From: Pseudoclavibacter chungangensis
GTDB lineage: Bacteria; Actinomycetota; Actinomycetes; Actinomycetales; Microbacteriaceae
Direction: 5' to 3'
Assembly: GCF_013410545.1 (NCBI RefSeq)
Contig: NZ_JACCFV010000001.1
Coordinates: 3,534,001-3,598,000 of the forward strand
DNA length: 64,000 nucleotides
In this document: piece after piece, positions 8,031 through 15,484 of the stretch
Position numbering within the stretch: the stretch's first letter is position 1
How the letters are laid out: every line of letters starts with the position of its first letter
Notes under the pieces: model-generated
Database searches by the model: none
What the model saw: only the letters and a program-made list of their open reading frames with translations
What the model was told of the DNA's origin: nothing
Made by a program: the position numbers and the translations under genes

Positions 8031-8861
8031 ATGAGCTACTCGGGGGATCAGTGGGGCGCGTCCGGTGTCCAGCCGGGATACGGGCCGTCGCCGGGGTACG
8101 GCCCGCAGCCGGGGTACGGGCAGCAGCCCGGCTACGGGCAACAGCCCGGGTACGGACAGCAGCCGGGCTACGGGCAACAACCGGGGCAGACGCCGCCTTC
8201 CGGTGGACTCCCGGGGTGGGGATGGGCGCTCATCGTGATCGTGGCCGTCCTCATCGTCGGTCTCATCACCTGGGCCGTCTGGCAGGGCGTTCGGGGCTCG
8301 AACACCGGCGCCACGACGCCCCCGATGACCTCCCCGCCGGCGGATCCGAGCGGCTCCGCATCGCCGACCGGCGATCCGCTGGGCGACGACGTCCTGTCGC
8401 TCGACGAGACCGTCACGCTCGCCGCTGCGCCGACCATCGAGTTCGCGGACAGCGACTGGACGTTCGAGGGCGTCACGCAGCTCAGTCTCGGTGAGGTGCA
8501 GACATGGCGGCATCCCGGTGGTACGTGCTACTTCCAGGGGTACGTCTACACCCGGAATCCATCGCCCGCGAAGAACGACCGTGAGCAGTCGAAGGAACGG
8601 TACGAGGCCCTCGTGCTCGATTCGGCCGACACGATCAGGGAGGTGCACGAGGTGGCGCAGGCGACCGAGCGCGCCGGTGACATCGCGATGTTCGACGTCG
8701 TCGTCCGGCGTGACGACGACAGCGACCGGTGGCTCCGGACGCGGTCGTTCGCCGGATCGGGTCACGAGGTCAGCCTCGCCGTCGAGTGCCGGTCGGGGAC
8801 GCTCGGACAGGACGTGATCGACGAGGCGCTCTCGCACATCGTGGTGGACATCCGTCGCTGA
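8031..8861 (+). CDS. Membrane-anchored protein with PGYGQQ repeats (paralogue A)
   Basis: A 276-residue protein with three parts: a cytoplasmic low-complexity region of about seven Pro-Gly-Tyr-Gly-Gln-Gln units (about 14-58), one transmembrane helix after GGLPGWGWALIV (about 64-86), and a predicted extracytoplasmic domain of about 170 residues after a Thr/Pro/Ser linker. The outer domain has two Cys (in GGTCYFQGY and VECRSG) that could form a disulfide. It is clearly homologous to the gene at 11712 and more distantly to that at 12756; shared blocks are FAGSGHE and CRSG followed by an ID-containing C-terminal helix. AGGTGGAG at 8021-8028 is the ribosome binding site. No known domain is recognised. 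Confidence 0.75.
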   Translation: MSYSGDQWGASGVQPGYGPSPGYGPQPGYGQQPGYGQQPGYGQQPGYGQQPGQTPPSGGLPGWGWALIVIVAVLIVGLITWAVWQGVRGSNTGATTPPMTSPPADPSGSASPTGDPLGDDVLSLDETVTLAAAPTIEFADSDWTFEGVTQLSLGEVQTWRHPGGTCYFQGYVYTRNPSPAKNDREQSKERYEALVLDSADTIREVHEVAQATERAGDIAMFDVVVRRDDDSDRWLRTRSFAGSGHEVSLAVECRSGTLGQDVIDEALSHIVVDIRR

Positions 8862-8982
8862 CGACCGTCCTCCCCGCTTCCCCTCCTGCCCTCCTGTGGA
8901 CGGAGCGTGCACGCGTGCCCCGCTCGGTCACGGGCCGCCGGCCGGACGGATCCGTGTCGTCTGCCGATGCCGCGCAACTGAC

Positions 8983-9013
8983 ACTTGTAGCTACAAGTAA
9001 ATGGGCGTACGGT
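8983..9013 (+). promoter_or_regulatory. Promoter with a perfect 16-base palindrome over the -35 element
   Basis: ACTTGTAGCTACAAGT at 8983-8998 is a perfect palindrome of the kind bound by MarR or HxlR winged-helix regulators. It covers a -35-like TTGTAG (8985-8990), which lies 17 bases before a -10-like TACGGT (9008-9013). A repressor bound there would block the reductase gene that starts at 9079. No regulator gene is adjacent. Confidence 0.6.
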
Positions 9014-9078
9014 CACCTCGAACACATGAACGAGACCACGTCGCAACGACGACGGGGCATGAACATGGAGGAATCGAC

Positions 9079-9702
9079 ATGACGAGCATCACCATCATCG
9101 GAACGGGCACGATGGCGTCGGCCATCGCCGACGTCGCGAGCGCCGCGGGCGCCGACATCCAGGTCCTCGGCACGAGCGAGGAGAAGGCGCGGGTCCTGGC
9201 CGGTCGTGTCGCCGGCACCGCCGGAACCGTGGGCGACGACGTCACGGGCGAGATCGTCGTGCTCGCCGTGCCCTATCCCGCGCTCGCGACGATCGCCGAC
9301 ACCTACGGCACCCGACTCGACGGTCGGGTCGTCGTCGACATCACCAACCCGCTCGACTTCGCGACGTTCGACTCGCTCGTCGTGGCGGCCGACGGTTCCG
9401 CCGCGGCCGAGCTGCAGGTGGCGCTCCCCGGCGCCCGCATCGTCAAGGCGTTCAACACGAACTTCGCGGGGACGCTCTCGTCGCGCGAACTCGGCGGCGA
9501 CCCGACGACCGTGCTGGCCGCGGGCGACGACGAATCGGCCCGGCAGGCCGTGCTCGATCTCGCCACCGCAGCGGGCCTCGCGGCCGCCGATGCCGGGACG
9601 CTCCGTCGCGCCCGCGAGCTCGAGGCGCTCGGATTCCTCCAGCTCACGCTCGCCGCGTCCGAGCGCATCACGTGGAACGGCGGTTTCGCGCTGCGCCGCT
9701 GA
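9079..9702 (+). CDS. NADPH-dependent F420 reductase-like oxidoreductase
   Basis: A 207-residue Rossmann-fold protein of the F420-dependent NADP oxidoreductase family (also seen as domain F420_oxidored). The dinucleotide motif IIGTGTMASAIA is at 5-16, followed by VVLAVPYPAL, VVDITNPLDF and VKAFNTNFAG, the last being a family hallmark. The start at 9079 has GGAGGAA six bases upstream. Whether it uses F420 or only NADP(H) cannot be told. A palindromic operator overlaps its promoter, so it is probably induced by a small-molecule or redox signal. A more distant relative lies at 42480. Confidence 0.85.
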   Translation: MTSITIIGTGTMASAIADVASAAGADIQVLGTSEEKARVLAGRVAGTAGTVGDDVTGEIVVLAVPYPALATIADTYGTRLDGRVVVDITNPLDFATFDSLVVAADGSAAAELQVALPGARIVKAFNTNFAGTLSSRELGGDPTTVLAAGDDESARQAVLDLATAAGLAAADAGTLRRARELEALGFLQLTLAASERITWNGGFALRR

Positions 9703-9767
9703 TTCGAGTCCGTGCCGCCGCCGCTCCCGCCGCCCGGTGGGCGTGGCGGCGGACGTAGCATCGAGCC

Positions 9768-10454
9768 ATGACGCGCCGACTCGCATCGATCCGCCGGTAC
9801 CCCGTGAAAGCGCTCGGCGGCGAGCCGCTCTCGCGAGCGCGCGTCACGGAACACGGGATCGAGGGGGACCGGGTCCACGTCATCGCGGAACCGGACGGCA
9901 GGTGGCTCTCCGGCAAGAACACGAAGCGCATGCGACGCAACGACGCCCTCTTCGAGCTGCGCGCTCGGACGGGTGCCGACGGTCGGGTGCGCATCGTCGA
10001 CGGGGACGAGGAGTGGGATACGGCTGACCCGGGAATCGACGAGCACCTGCGCCGCCGACTCGGCACCGACGCCGTCCTCCTCCACGACCCCGGTGCGCGA
10101 TTCCATGACGCCGCGCCCGTTTCGCTCGTCGGCACGGCGACGCTCGCCCATTGCGCCGACCGGTACGACATCGATGCGGACCCCCGCCGCCTCAGGACCA
10201 ACCTCGTCGTCACGACGAGTGAACCGTTCGAGGAAGAGGGCTGGATCGACCGCCCGGTGTGCATCGGCGATGTCGAACTCGTCGTCACGGCACGCGTGAC
10301 ACGATGTCGCATGATCGACCTCGCGCAGGACGGCGCCACCGGGCGCGGCCCGTGGCTCGCTCCGCTCGGGCGTGACCGCGACGCGAAGGCCGCCGTCTAC
10401 GCCCGGGTCGTGCGCGACGGCAGCGTCCGCGAGGGCGACGTCGTCGTCGTCTGA
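9768..10454 (+). CDS. MOSC domain-containing protein
   Basis: The 228-residue product has the N-terminal MOSC beta-barrel (about 1-80, with RRYPVKALGGE and EGDRVHVI) and the MOSC domain (about 100-228). The likely molybdenum-cofactor ligand is Cys in VTRCRMIDL (about 181). MOSC proteins carry sulfur or molybdenum cofactor and reduce N-hydroxylated compounds in some cases. TAGCAT at 9756-9761 lies six bases before the ATG and no Shine-Dalgarno is seen, so the mRNA is probably leaderless. Confidence 0.85.
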   Translation: MTRRLASIRRYPVKALGGEPLSRARVTEHGIEGDRVHVIAEPDGRWLSGKNTKRMRRNDALFELRARTGADGRVRIVDGDEEWDTADPGIDEHLRRRLGTDAVLLHDPGARFHDAAPVSLVGTATLAHCADRYDIDADPRRLRTNLVVTTSEPFEEEGWIDRPVCIGDVELVVTARVTRCRMIDLAQDGATGRGPWLAPLGRDRDAKAAVYARVVRDGSVREGDVVVV

Positions 10455-10505
10455 CCGTCGGGTCGCGTGTCCGGTCGGTGCGACCTGCGGCGTGAACGAC
10501 GCCGG

Positions 10506-10970
10506 TCAGGGGCGACGCGGTGCGGCCGGTCGTTCGAGACGACGCACGAAGCGCGCCTGCCAGGGTGTCTCGACCGCGTGCCGGTCGTAGTTCGTCCGCA
10601 CGTATGCGACGGCCGCACGGGCGCCGACGCCGTCGAGCACCGCGAGGCAGGCGAGTGCCGTTCCGGTCCGTCCTCGTCCGCCACGGCAGCTCACGGCGAC
10701 GCGTTCGGACGTCGAACGCACGAGCACGGCGCGGAGTGCGCGCAGCGCCTCGTCGCGATCCGCGGGAACGCCGAAATCCGGCCACCGGAGGACCTCGGAG
10801 GGCCACGCAGGGCGCTCGCCCTCGCGGCGGCCCGCGAGCACCAACTCGAACTCGGGCTCCGGCGCATCGCCGGGCCACGTCGAGCGACGCCCCCGTCCGA
10901 CGACGGTCCGGCCCGATGGAAGACGCAGTCGACCGGGAACGCCCTCGGGCCACGCGCCGTTCGCCTGCAC
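10506..10970 (-). CDS. Dual-specificity/tyrosine phosphatase-like protein
   Basis: A 154-residue protein with the protein tyrosine phosphatase P-loop CRGGRGRTGT (Cys about 94, Arg about 100), the C-x5-R signature that forms the phosphocysteine intermediate. An Asp in RWPDFGVP (about 62) is the likely general acid. The N-terminus is uncertain: the GTG at 10970 is chosen because GAGACT lies exactly six bases upstream on the minus strand, the leaderless pattern seen at several genes here. It is divergent from the YbaK-like gene with only 51 bases between the starts. Confidence 0.75.
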   Translation of the reverse strand: MQANGAWPEGVPGRLRLPSGRTVVGRGRRSTWPGDAPEPEFELVLAGRREGERPAWPSEVLRWPDFGVPADRDEALRALRAVLVRSTSERVAVSCRGGRGRTGTALACLAVLDGVGARAAVAYVRTNYDRHAVETPWQARFVRRLERPAAPRRP

Positions 10971-11021
10971 GGCGCCAGTCTCGCGCGATCGGCTGGGAGC
11001 GTCGGGCGTAGCATGCGGCCC

Positions 11022-11531
11022 ATGGGAACCGACACCTCGCCCTCGGCCGACGATCTCGATCGTGTGGACGCGCCGGCCGCCGCCGCACTCGAAGCCGCGG
11101 GCCTCGACTTCCGCATCACGCGCCACGGCCGAGTCGCGTCCCTCGACGAGGCGGCGGCCGCCCGTGGCGTGCAACCCGGCGACATCATCAAGACCCTCGT
11201 GGTGCGCCGGGCCGACGACGATTTCCTGTTCGTCCTCGTGCCCGGTGATCGGGAGATCAGCTGGCCGAAGCTGCGGCACGCGCTCGGCGTCACGCGATTG
11301 TCGATGCCTGATGCGGCGACGGCCCGTGCAGTCACCGGCTACGAGCGCGGCACGATCACCCCCTTCGGCTCGAGCAACGCGTGGCCCGTCATCGCTGACC
11401 CGACCGTGCTCGGGCGCACCGTGTCGATCGGCGCCGGCGCGCACGGCGTGGCCGCGACGCTCGACGGGACGGCGGCGATCGAAGCACTCGGCGCGACGGT
11501 CGCGGACGTGACCGAGCGCCGCGCCGATTGA
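11022..11531 (+). CDS. YbaK/EbsC-type aminoacyl-tRNA deacylase
   Basis: A 169-residue YbaK-fold protein; members remove wrongly attached amino acids, classically Cys from tRNA-Pro. The conserved Lys is in IIKTLVVRR (about 57), and the segments FVLVPGDREIS and GTITPFG are family hallmarks. The start at 11022 lies seven bases after TAGCAT (11009-11014), consistent with a leaderless mRNA; an in-frame ATG at 11013 inside that hexamer is less likely. It is divergent from the phosphatase gene. Confidence 0.85.
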   Translation: MGTDTSPSADDLDRVDAPAAAALEAAGLDFRITRHGRVASLDEAAAARGVQPGDIIKTLVVRRADDDFLFVLVPGDREISWPKLRHALGVTRLSMPDAATARAVTGYERGTITPFGSSNAWPVIADPTVLGRTVSIGAGAHGVAATLDGTAAIEALGATVADVTERRAD

Positions 11532-11711
11532 TCGACGCACGACGCCGGCGTCCGCGGATACCACCCCGGGCGGACGCAACGGTTCGGCGCCGACGCTAGT
11601 TTGGGCACGAGACGTGTGCGGGCCGTCGACGGCTGACGATCGATCGACGGATGCGTCGTGCGTGGACCGCCGCCCGCAGGCGCCCCTCGCGCGTCGAGAG
11701 CAAGGTGAAAC

Positions 11712-12590
11712 ATGACCTACCCCGGTGATCAGTGGGGCGCGTCCGGCGGACAGCCGGGGTACGGCCAGCAGCCGGGCTACCCGCAGCAGCCGGGCTACCC
11801 GCAGCAGCCGGCGTACGGGCAGCAACCGGGCTATCCGCAGCAGCCGGCGTACGGGCAGCAGCCCGGCTATCCGCAGCAGGCGGGGTACGGGCAGCAGCCC
11901 GGCTCCGGGACGCCACCGTCGGGTGGCCTGCCCGGCTGGGGCTGGGCCCTCATCGTCATCGCCGGTGTGCTCGTCGTCGCCCTCATCGTCTGGGCCGTCT
12001 GGCAGGGCTTCCGCGACGGGGACACGGACGACGAGACCGCGCCGGCCACCACCACGACGAGCTCCACCGAGCCGACGTCCTCGTCGACGACGAGCACGGT
12101 CGGCACCGACACGGCGGACGCGCTCTCGCTCGATCGGACCGTGGCGCTGACCGGGGACCCGACGATCTCCTTCACCGCGAGCGGATGGGTCGACGAGGGC
12201 GTCGAGCTGCAGCAGGGTGGGCAGAAGCAGACCTGGCGCGCTCCGGGCGGCGAGTGCTCGTTCGCGGCGTACGTCTTCGAGATGTCGGCGTTTCCGTCCT
12301 CGACCGACCGCGAGAAGTCGATGGAACGCTACGACCTCGTCGCGGCGGATTCGATCGGCATCCTGACGGACGTCCGGGACGCCGCACAACCCGTCACGAG
12401 CGGTGAGTCCATCGACGTGCTCGAGTTCGCGATGCAGCGGACGACGACACTCGACGAGTGGCTCCTGACCCGGACGTTCGCCGGGTCGGGGCACGAGATC
12501 ATCCTGTCGCTGGTCTGTCGGTCGGGACAGATCGACCAGGAGCGGATCGACGACGTCCGTTCGAACATCGTGCTCGACGTGCGGCACTGA
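11712..12590 (+). CDS. Membrane-anchored protein with Pro/Gly/Tyr/Gln repeats (paralogue B)
   Basis: A 292-residue paralogue of the protein at 8031. About nine repeat units of the form PGYPQQ, PAYGQQ or PGYGQQ fill residues 14-68, then GGLPGWGWALIVIAG starts a single transmembrane helix (about 74-96), followed by a Thr/Ser linker and an extracytoplasmic domain. The domain shares with paralogue A the pattern W-R-x-PGG-x-C, DRE-x-S-x-ERY, FAGSGHE and CRSG. The start region MTYPGDQWGASG is also nearly identical to that of A, including DNA, which suggests fairly recent duplication. It is followed by paralogue C after about 165 bases. Function unknown. Confidence 0.75.
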   Translation: MTYPGDQWGASGGQPGYGQQPGYPQQPGYPQQPAYGQQPGYPQQPAYGQQPGYPQQAGYGQQPGSGTPPSGGLPGWGWALIVIAGVLVVALIVWAVWQGFRDGDTDDETAPATTTTSSTEPTSSSTTSTVGTDTADALSLDRTVALTGDPTISFTASGWVDEGVELQQGGQKQTWRAPGGECSFAAYVFEMSAFPSSTDREKSMERYDLVAADSIGILTDVRDAAQPVTSGESIDVLEFAMQRTTTLDEWLLTRTFAGSGHEIILSLVCRSGQIDQERIDDVRSNIVLDVRH

Positions 12591-12755
12591 TCCCGATCGG
12601 TTCGTCACGGCGGGCGGCGTCACTCAGTCGCCCGGCGGTGTCGGGATCAATCCGTCGTCGGTTCCGTCGCGGTCGGCGGCGCCACAGACTTGGGACATAC
12701 CGTCGGTCGGCGGGGTGGACGCGGACGGCGTCGGGCGGACGAAGCGGGAGATGTC

Positions 12756-13841
12756 GTGTCGGATCAGTTCTGGGGGACGGGCGTGCAGGGCGAACAGGTG
12801 CCGAACCACTCGTCCGCACAGGGGGCGGAGTACGACGGGGCGTCGGTGTTCGGCACCCCCCGGTCGTCGACCTGGGGCATTCCGGCGGTCGACCGCGCAC
12901 CGTCGTCGGACACGCCGCCGCCCACCGGGTACCCGGCCGCGGAGTACGACCGATTCGCCACGACGACGACACCTGCCGCGGGGGCACCACCAGCGGGCAC
13001 GTGGGCGACACGCACCGGGACCATCGGCGCGCCGGTGACGCGTACGGGGGACGCGCGAACCTTCGGTTCCGTCCCCGCGCAGCCGTCGACCGGCTACGGC
13101 GCAGGTGACGGGCAGCCGTCGACGGTCCACGGCGCCGGCTACGGACCGCCGCCGATCGGCTACGCCCCTGGACAGGTGCCGCCCGACGGCGGTTCCCGGA
13201 TGCTCCCGGGCGCCCCCGAGCCGCGTCGCTCGGGGATGCCGCTCTGGGCGTGGGTGCCGATCGGTGCCGGCGCGCTGATCGTCGTGGCACTCGTCGCCGC
13301 GTTCGCGCTGCCACGTTTCCTCGCGTCGGCAGGGTCGCCACCGCCGACGACCGCGCCGGTCGCCGCGATCGATCTGGGCTTCGACGGCTCGTCGTCGCTC
13401 GCCGCAACACCCATCGTGATGATGGACGAGGGCAGCGAATGGAGTCCCCTGGGTGCCGACGAGACCGAGGACTACCGAGTCGACCGCTGGGAGCAGGGCG
13501 GGGGCGAGTGTCTCGTGTCGTCCCAGACCGGTGCCGACGTGCCCGGGGTCACCGGATCGGACGATCGCGACATGAGCGAGAGCCTGCTCGAGAAGGTGCT
13601 CGGCGAACGGCCCGGAGGACTCGACGTCGTCGAGATCGGCACGACCACCGGGGGGTCGGTCTCGCTGCTCGCGTTCGAGGTGTCGACCTCCTACGGCACC
13701 CAGTGGCTCGCCACGCGGGCGTTCGCGGATTCCGGCGACTTCGTGCTCCTGAACGTCGGGTGCGCCGACGGTCGGCTCGACGACGCGCTCGTCGACTCCG
13801 TCCTCACCGACATGCGCTTCACGATCGAACCGTCGTCCTGA
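12756..13841 (+). CDS. Membrane-anchored protein (divergent paralogue C)
   Basis: A 361-residue third member of the family. The N-terminal region (about 1-155) is Pro/Gly/Thr/Tyr-rich but not a strict repeat, with scattered GYG and PPPIGYAPG motifs. RSGMPLWAWVPIGAG starts the single transmembrane helix (about 162-185). The outer domain keeps the spacing of two cysteines (in GGGECLVSS and VGCADG) and the ATRAFADSGDFVLL block equivalent to FAGSGHE in A and B. The GTG at 12756 has GGGAG five bases upstream; the first in-frame start at 12690 would add a basic stretch that does not fit the paralogues. Function unknown. Confidence 0.7.
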   Translation: MSDQFWGTGVQGEQVPNHSSAQGAEYDGASVFGTPRSSTWGIPAVDRAPSSDTPPPTGYPAAEYDRFATTTTPAAGAPPAGTWATRTGTIGAPVTRTGDARTFGSVPAQPSTGYGAGDGQPSTVHGAGYGPPPIGYAPGQVPPDGGSRMLPGAPEPRRSGMPLWAWVPIGAGALIVVALVAAFALPRFLASAGSPPPTTAPVAAIDLGFDGSSSLAATPIVMMDEGSEWSPLGADETEDYRVDRWEQGGGECLVSSQTGADVPGVTGSDDRDMSESLLEKVLGERPGGLDVVEIGTTTGGSVSLLAFEVSTSYGTQWLATRAFADSGDFVLLNVGCADGRLDDALVDSVLTDMRFTIEPSS

Positions 13842-13926
13842 CGCGCGGCCACGCCCCGTCGGTGCCGGCACGCCGCGCTGACGCGGCGGCGGGCGCCGCG
13901 CGGACGGCACCACCGTCACCGATTGC

Positions 13927-13932
13927 TAGACT
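13927..13932 (+). promoter_or_regulatory. Putative -10 element of the 14.0-15.4 kb unit
   Basis: TAGACT at 13927-13932, preceded by TTGC, resembles the -10 hexamers found before several start codons in this window. Transcription would start near 13939, giving a leader of about 150 bases before the gene at 14091. That leader contains a possible small reading frame at 13999-14094. Confidence 0.3.
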
Positions 13933-13998
13933 CGGCTACACGCCCCGAGGGGCGCACTCCCGCCATATGAACTCCGATCCGGGGTCGAAGGGTCTTCA

Positions 13999-14094
13999 TT
14001 GCTGCGCACGATCTCCACGTCCCTGCACCGTCGCGCCGTCGCCCGACGGCGCGCGACCACCGGCGTCGTGCGCGACCGGACGGTGACCGCATGA
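13999..14094 (+). CDS. Possible 31-residue leader peptide
   Basis: A TTG-started frame of 31 codons encodes a strongly basic peptide (about ten Arg) and ends with ATGA overlapping the start of the next gene at 14091. GAAGGG at 13987-13992 is a reasonable ribosome binding site six bases upstream. The 4-base overlap would couple translation of the membrane protein to it. It could equally be chance; conservation in relatives is the deciding evidence. Confidence 0.25.
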   Translation: MLRTISTSLHRRAVARRRATTGVVRDRTVTA

Positions 14095-14783
14095 CCGCCG
14101 ACGTCGTGGGACCACCCGAGACGACGACGGACCGCGTCTCACCGAGCATCTGGGGGTCGATGCTCGCGCGCGCGGCGATCGCGGCGGTCATCGCACTCGT
14201 CATCGCGTTCACGCCGGGGCACACGCTCACGTTCGATCTCGTCGCCTTCGGGGTGCTCACGCTCGGCTCGGGCGTCGTCGTGGTGCTCGGCACCCGCCGT
14301 GCCCGGGCCCTGCCCGGGAGGGCGAGCGTCATCACCCGTGGCCTCCTCTCGCTCGTCGTCGGGCTCGTCGCGATCATGCTGGCTGCACTCCCGGACGCGC
14401 GCTCGACCGCGACGCTCATCTGGCTCGTGGCGGGTTGGGCGATCCTGGCCGGTGGCCTGTGGGTCCTCACCGCGTGGCAGGCTCGCCCGGCCCGCGTCCT
14501 CGCCCGCGAGTCGGTGCTGATCGGTCCGATCACGCTCGTGCTCGGGGTGCTCGTCGCGCTCGTCCCGCCGGACCTGTACCAGGAGTACGGGGGCCTCGAG
14601 CAGGTCGAGGGCGCCATGACCGCGACGATCCAGATCGGCGGACTCGTCGGCGGGTACGCCGCGATCCTCGCCGTGCTCCTGGCCGTGGAGGCGTTCACCC
14701 TCCGCGGCGCGCAGCGACGTGCCAACCGGAACGATGTCCGGATCCAGAACGCGGCCGATGAACCGGCCACCGAGGTGAACTGA
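14091..14783 (+). CDS. HdeD-like (DUF308-type) membrane protein
   Basis: A 230-residue integral membrane protein with about six hydrophobic helices between residues 23 and 205 (for example MLARAAIAAVIALVIAF and VLIGPITLVLGVLVALV) and a charged C-terminal tail. The repeated pair-of-helices layout resembles HdeD/DUF308 proteins, but the similarity is judged by eye only. The next gene starts directly after its stop codon at 14784, so the two are certainly co-translated. No enzymatic motif is visible. Confidence 0.6.
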   Translation: MTADVVGPPETTTDRVSPSIWGSMLARAAIAAVIALVIAFTPGHTLTFDLVAFGVLTLGSGVVVVLGTRRARALPGRASVITRGLLSLVVGLVAIMLAALPDARSTATLIWLVAGWAILAGGLWVLTAWQARPARVLARESVLIGPITLVLGVLVALVPPDLYQEYGGLEQVEGAMTATIQIGGLVGGYAAILAVLLAVEAFTLRGAQRRANRNDVRIQNAADEPATEVN

Positions 14784-15389
14784 GTGGTCGACCCGAAGCG
14801 CAAGGCGCTCATGAAACCCTTCGAACTGATCGGCATCTCGGCCGTGTTCGGTGGGTTCGTGGGATTCATCGTGGTCTACACGATGGGGCTCGCGAACCTG
14901 CTCATGGGCATCATCGCGGGCGTCGGCACGTTCATCGTCGCGATCGTCGTCCTAGCCATGCTCGTGCTCTCGTACCGCCCCAACGCGAGCGCGACCCACT
15001 ACCTCGATCGGTTCGAGACGGAATCGAGCGAGGCGGAGACGGCGGTCGACGCTGCCGCCGACGCCGCCACCGACGACGACGTCGAACCCACCACCGACGC
15101 GCACGACGAATCCGCCACCGACACGCACGACGAATCCGCTCCGACCGTCGCCGCACGTGCGGGCACGGACCCTGCCGACGGTGCGGACGGTGCTGCAGTC
15201 GCCGACGAACCGGCGTCGGACACCGTGGCCGATCCGGCCGCCGCACCCGACGAGGACGGACACGCAGCCGCACTCGACGACGTCGAGATCATCGACGTGA
15301 TCGAGGTCGACGACACGGCGAGCGATGCGAACGACCCAGCGCGCGACGAGCACGCGGACCCGTCCGGGGCGGACGCCGACCGTCGCTGA
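14784..15389 (+). CDS. Two-helix membrane protein with long acidic tail
   Basis: A 201-residue protein. The N-terminal 70 residues contain two transmembrane helices (about 12-34 and 38-63), with a basic VDPKRKALMKP start that suggests a cytoplasmic N-terminus. Residues 75-201 are an extremely acidic, Ala/Asp/Thr-rich low-complexity tail, including a near-duplication of DAHDESATDTHDESA. The tail is probably disordered and cytoplasmic. The GTG start follows the upstream stop without a gap. Function unknown; it likely acts with the preceding membrane protein. Confidence 0.6.
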   Translation: MVDPKRKALMKPFELIGISAVFGGFVGFIVVYTMGLANLLMGIIAGVGTFIVAIVVLAMLVLSYRPNASATHYLDRFETESSEAETAVDAAADAATDDDVEPTTDAHDESATDTHDESAPTVAARAGTDPADGADGAAVADEPASDTVADPAAAPDEDGHAAALDDVEIIDVIEVDDTASDANDPARDEHADPSGADADRR

Positions 15390-15440
15390 TCCCGGCGTGC
15401 CGGCGGCGACGCCTCACGCCCCGGCGGCACCACGACACGA

Positions 15441-15474
15441 GCGGGTCGACGGTCGTCGCCGATCGCCGACCCGC
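15441..15474. terminator. Putative shared terminator between convergent genes
   Basis: GCGGGTCG (15441-15448) and CGACCCGC (15467-15474) form an 8-base stem around an 18-base loop that can pair further. It lies between the stop at 15389 (plus) and the stop of purB at 15485 (minus). Confidence 0.4.
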
Positions 15475-15484
15475 CCGAACTCCG

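Noticed and set aside
10506..12623. A 705-codon minus-strand frame
   Set aside because: Only the last 154 codons form a phosphatase; the rest is antisense to the YbaK gene and the repeat protein.
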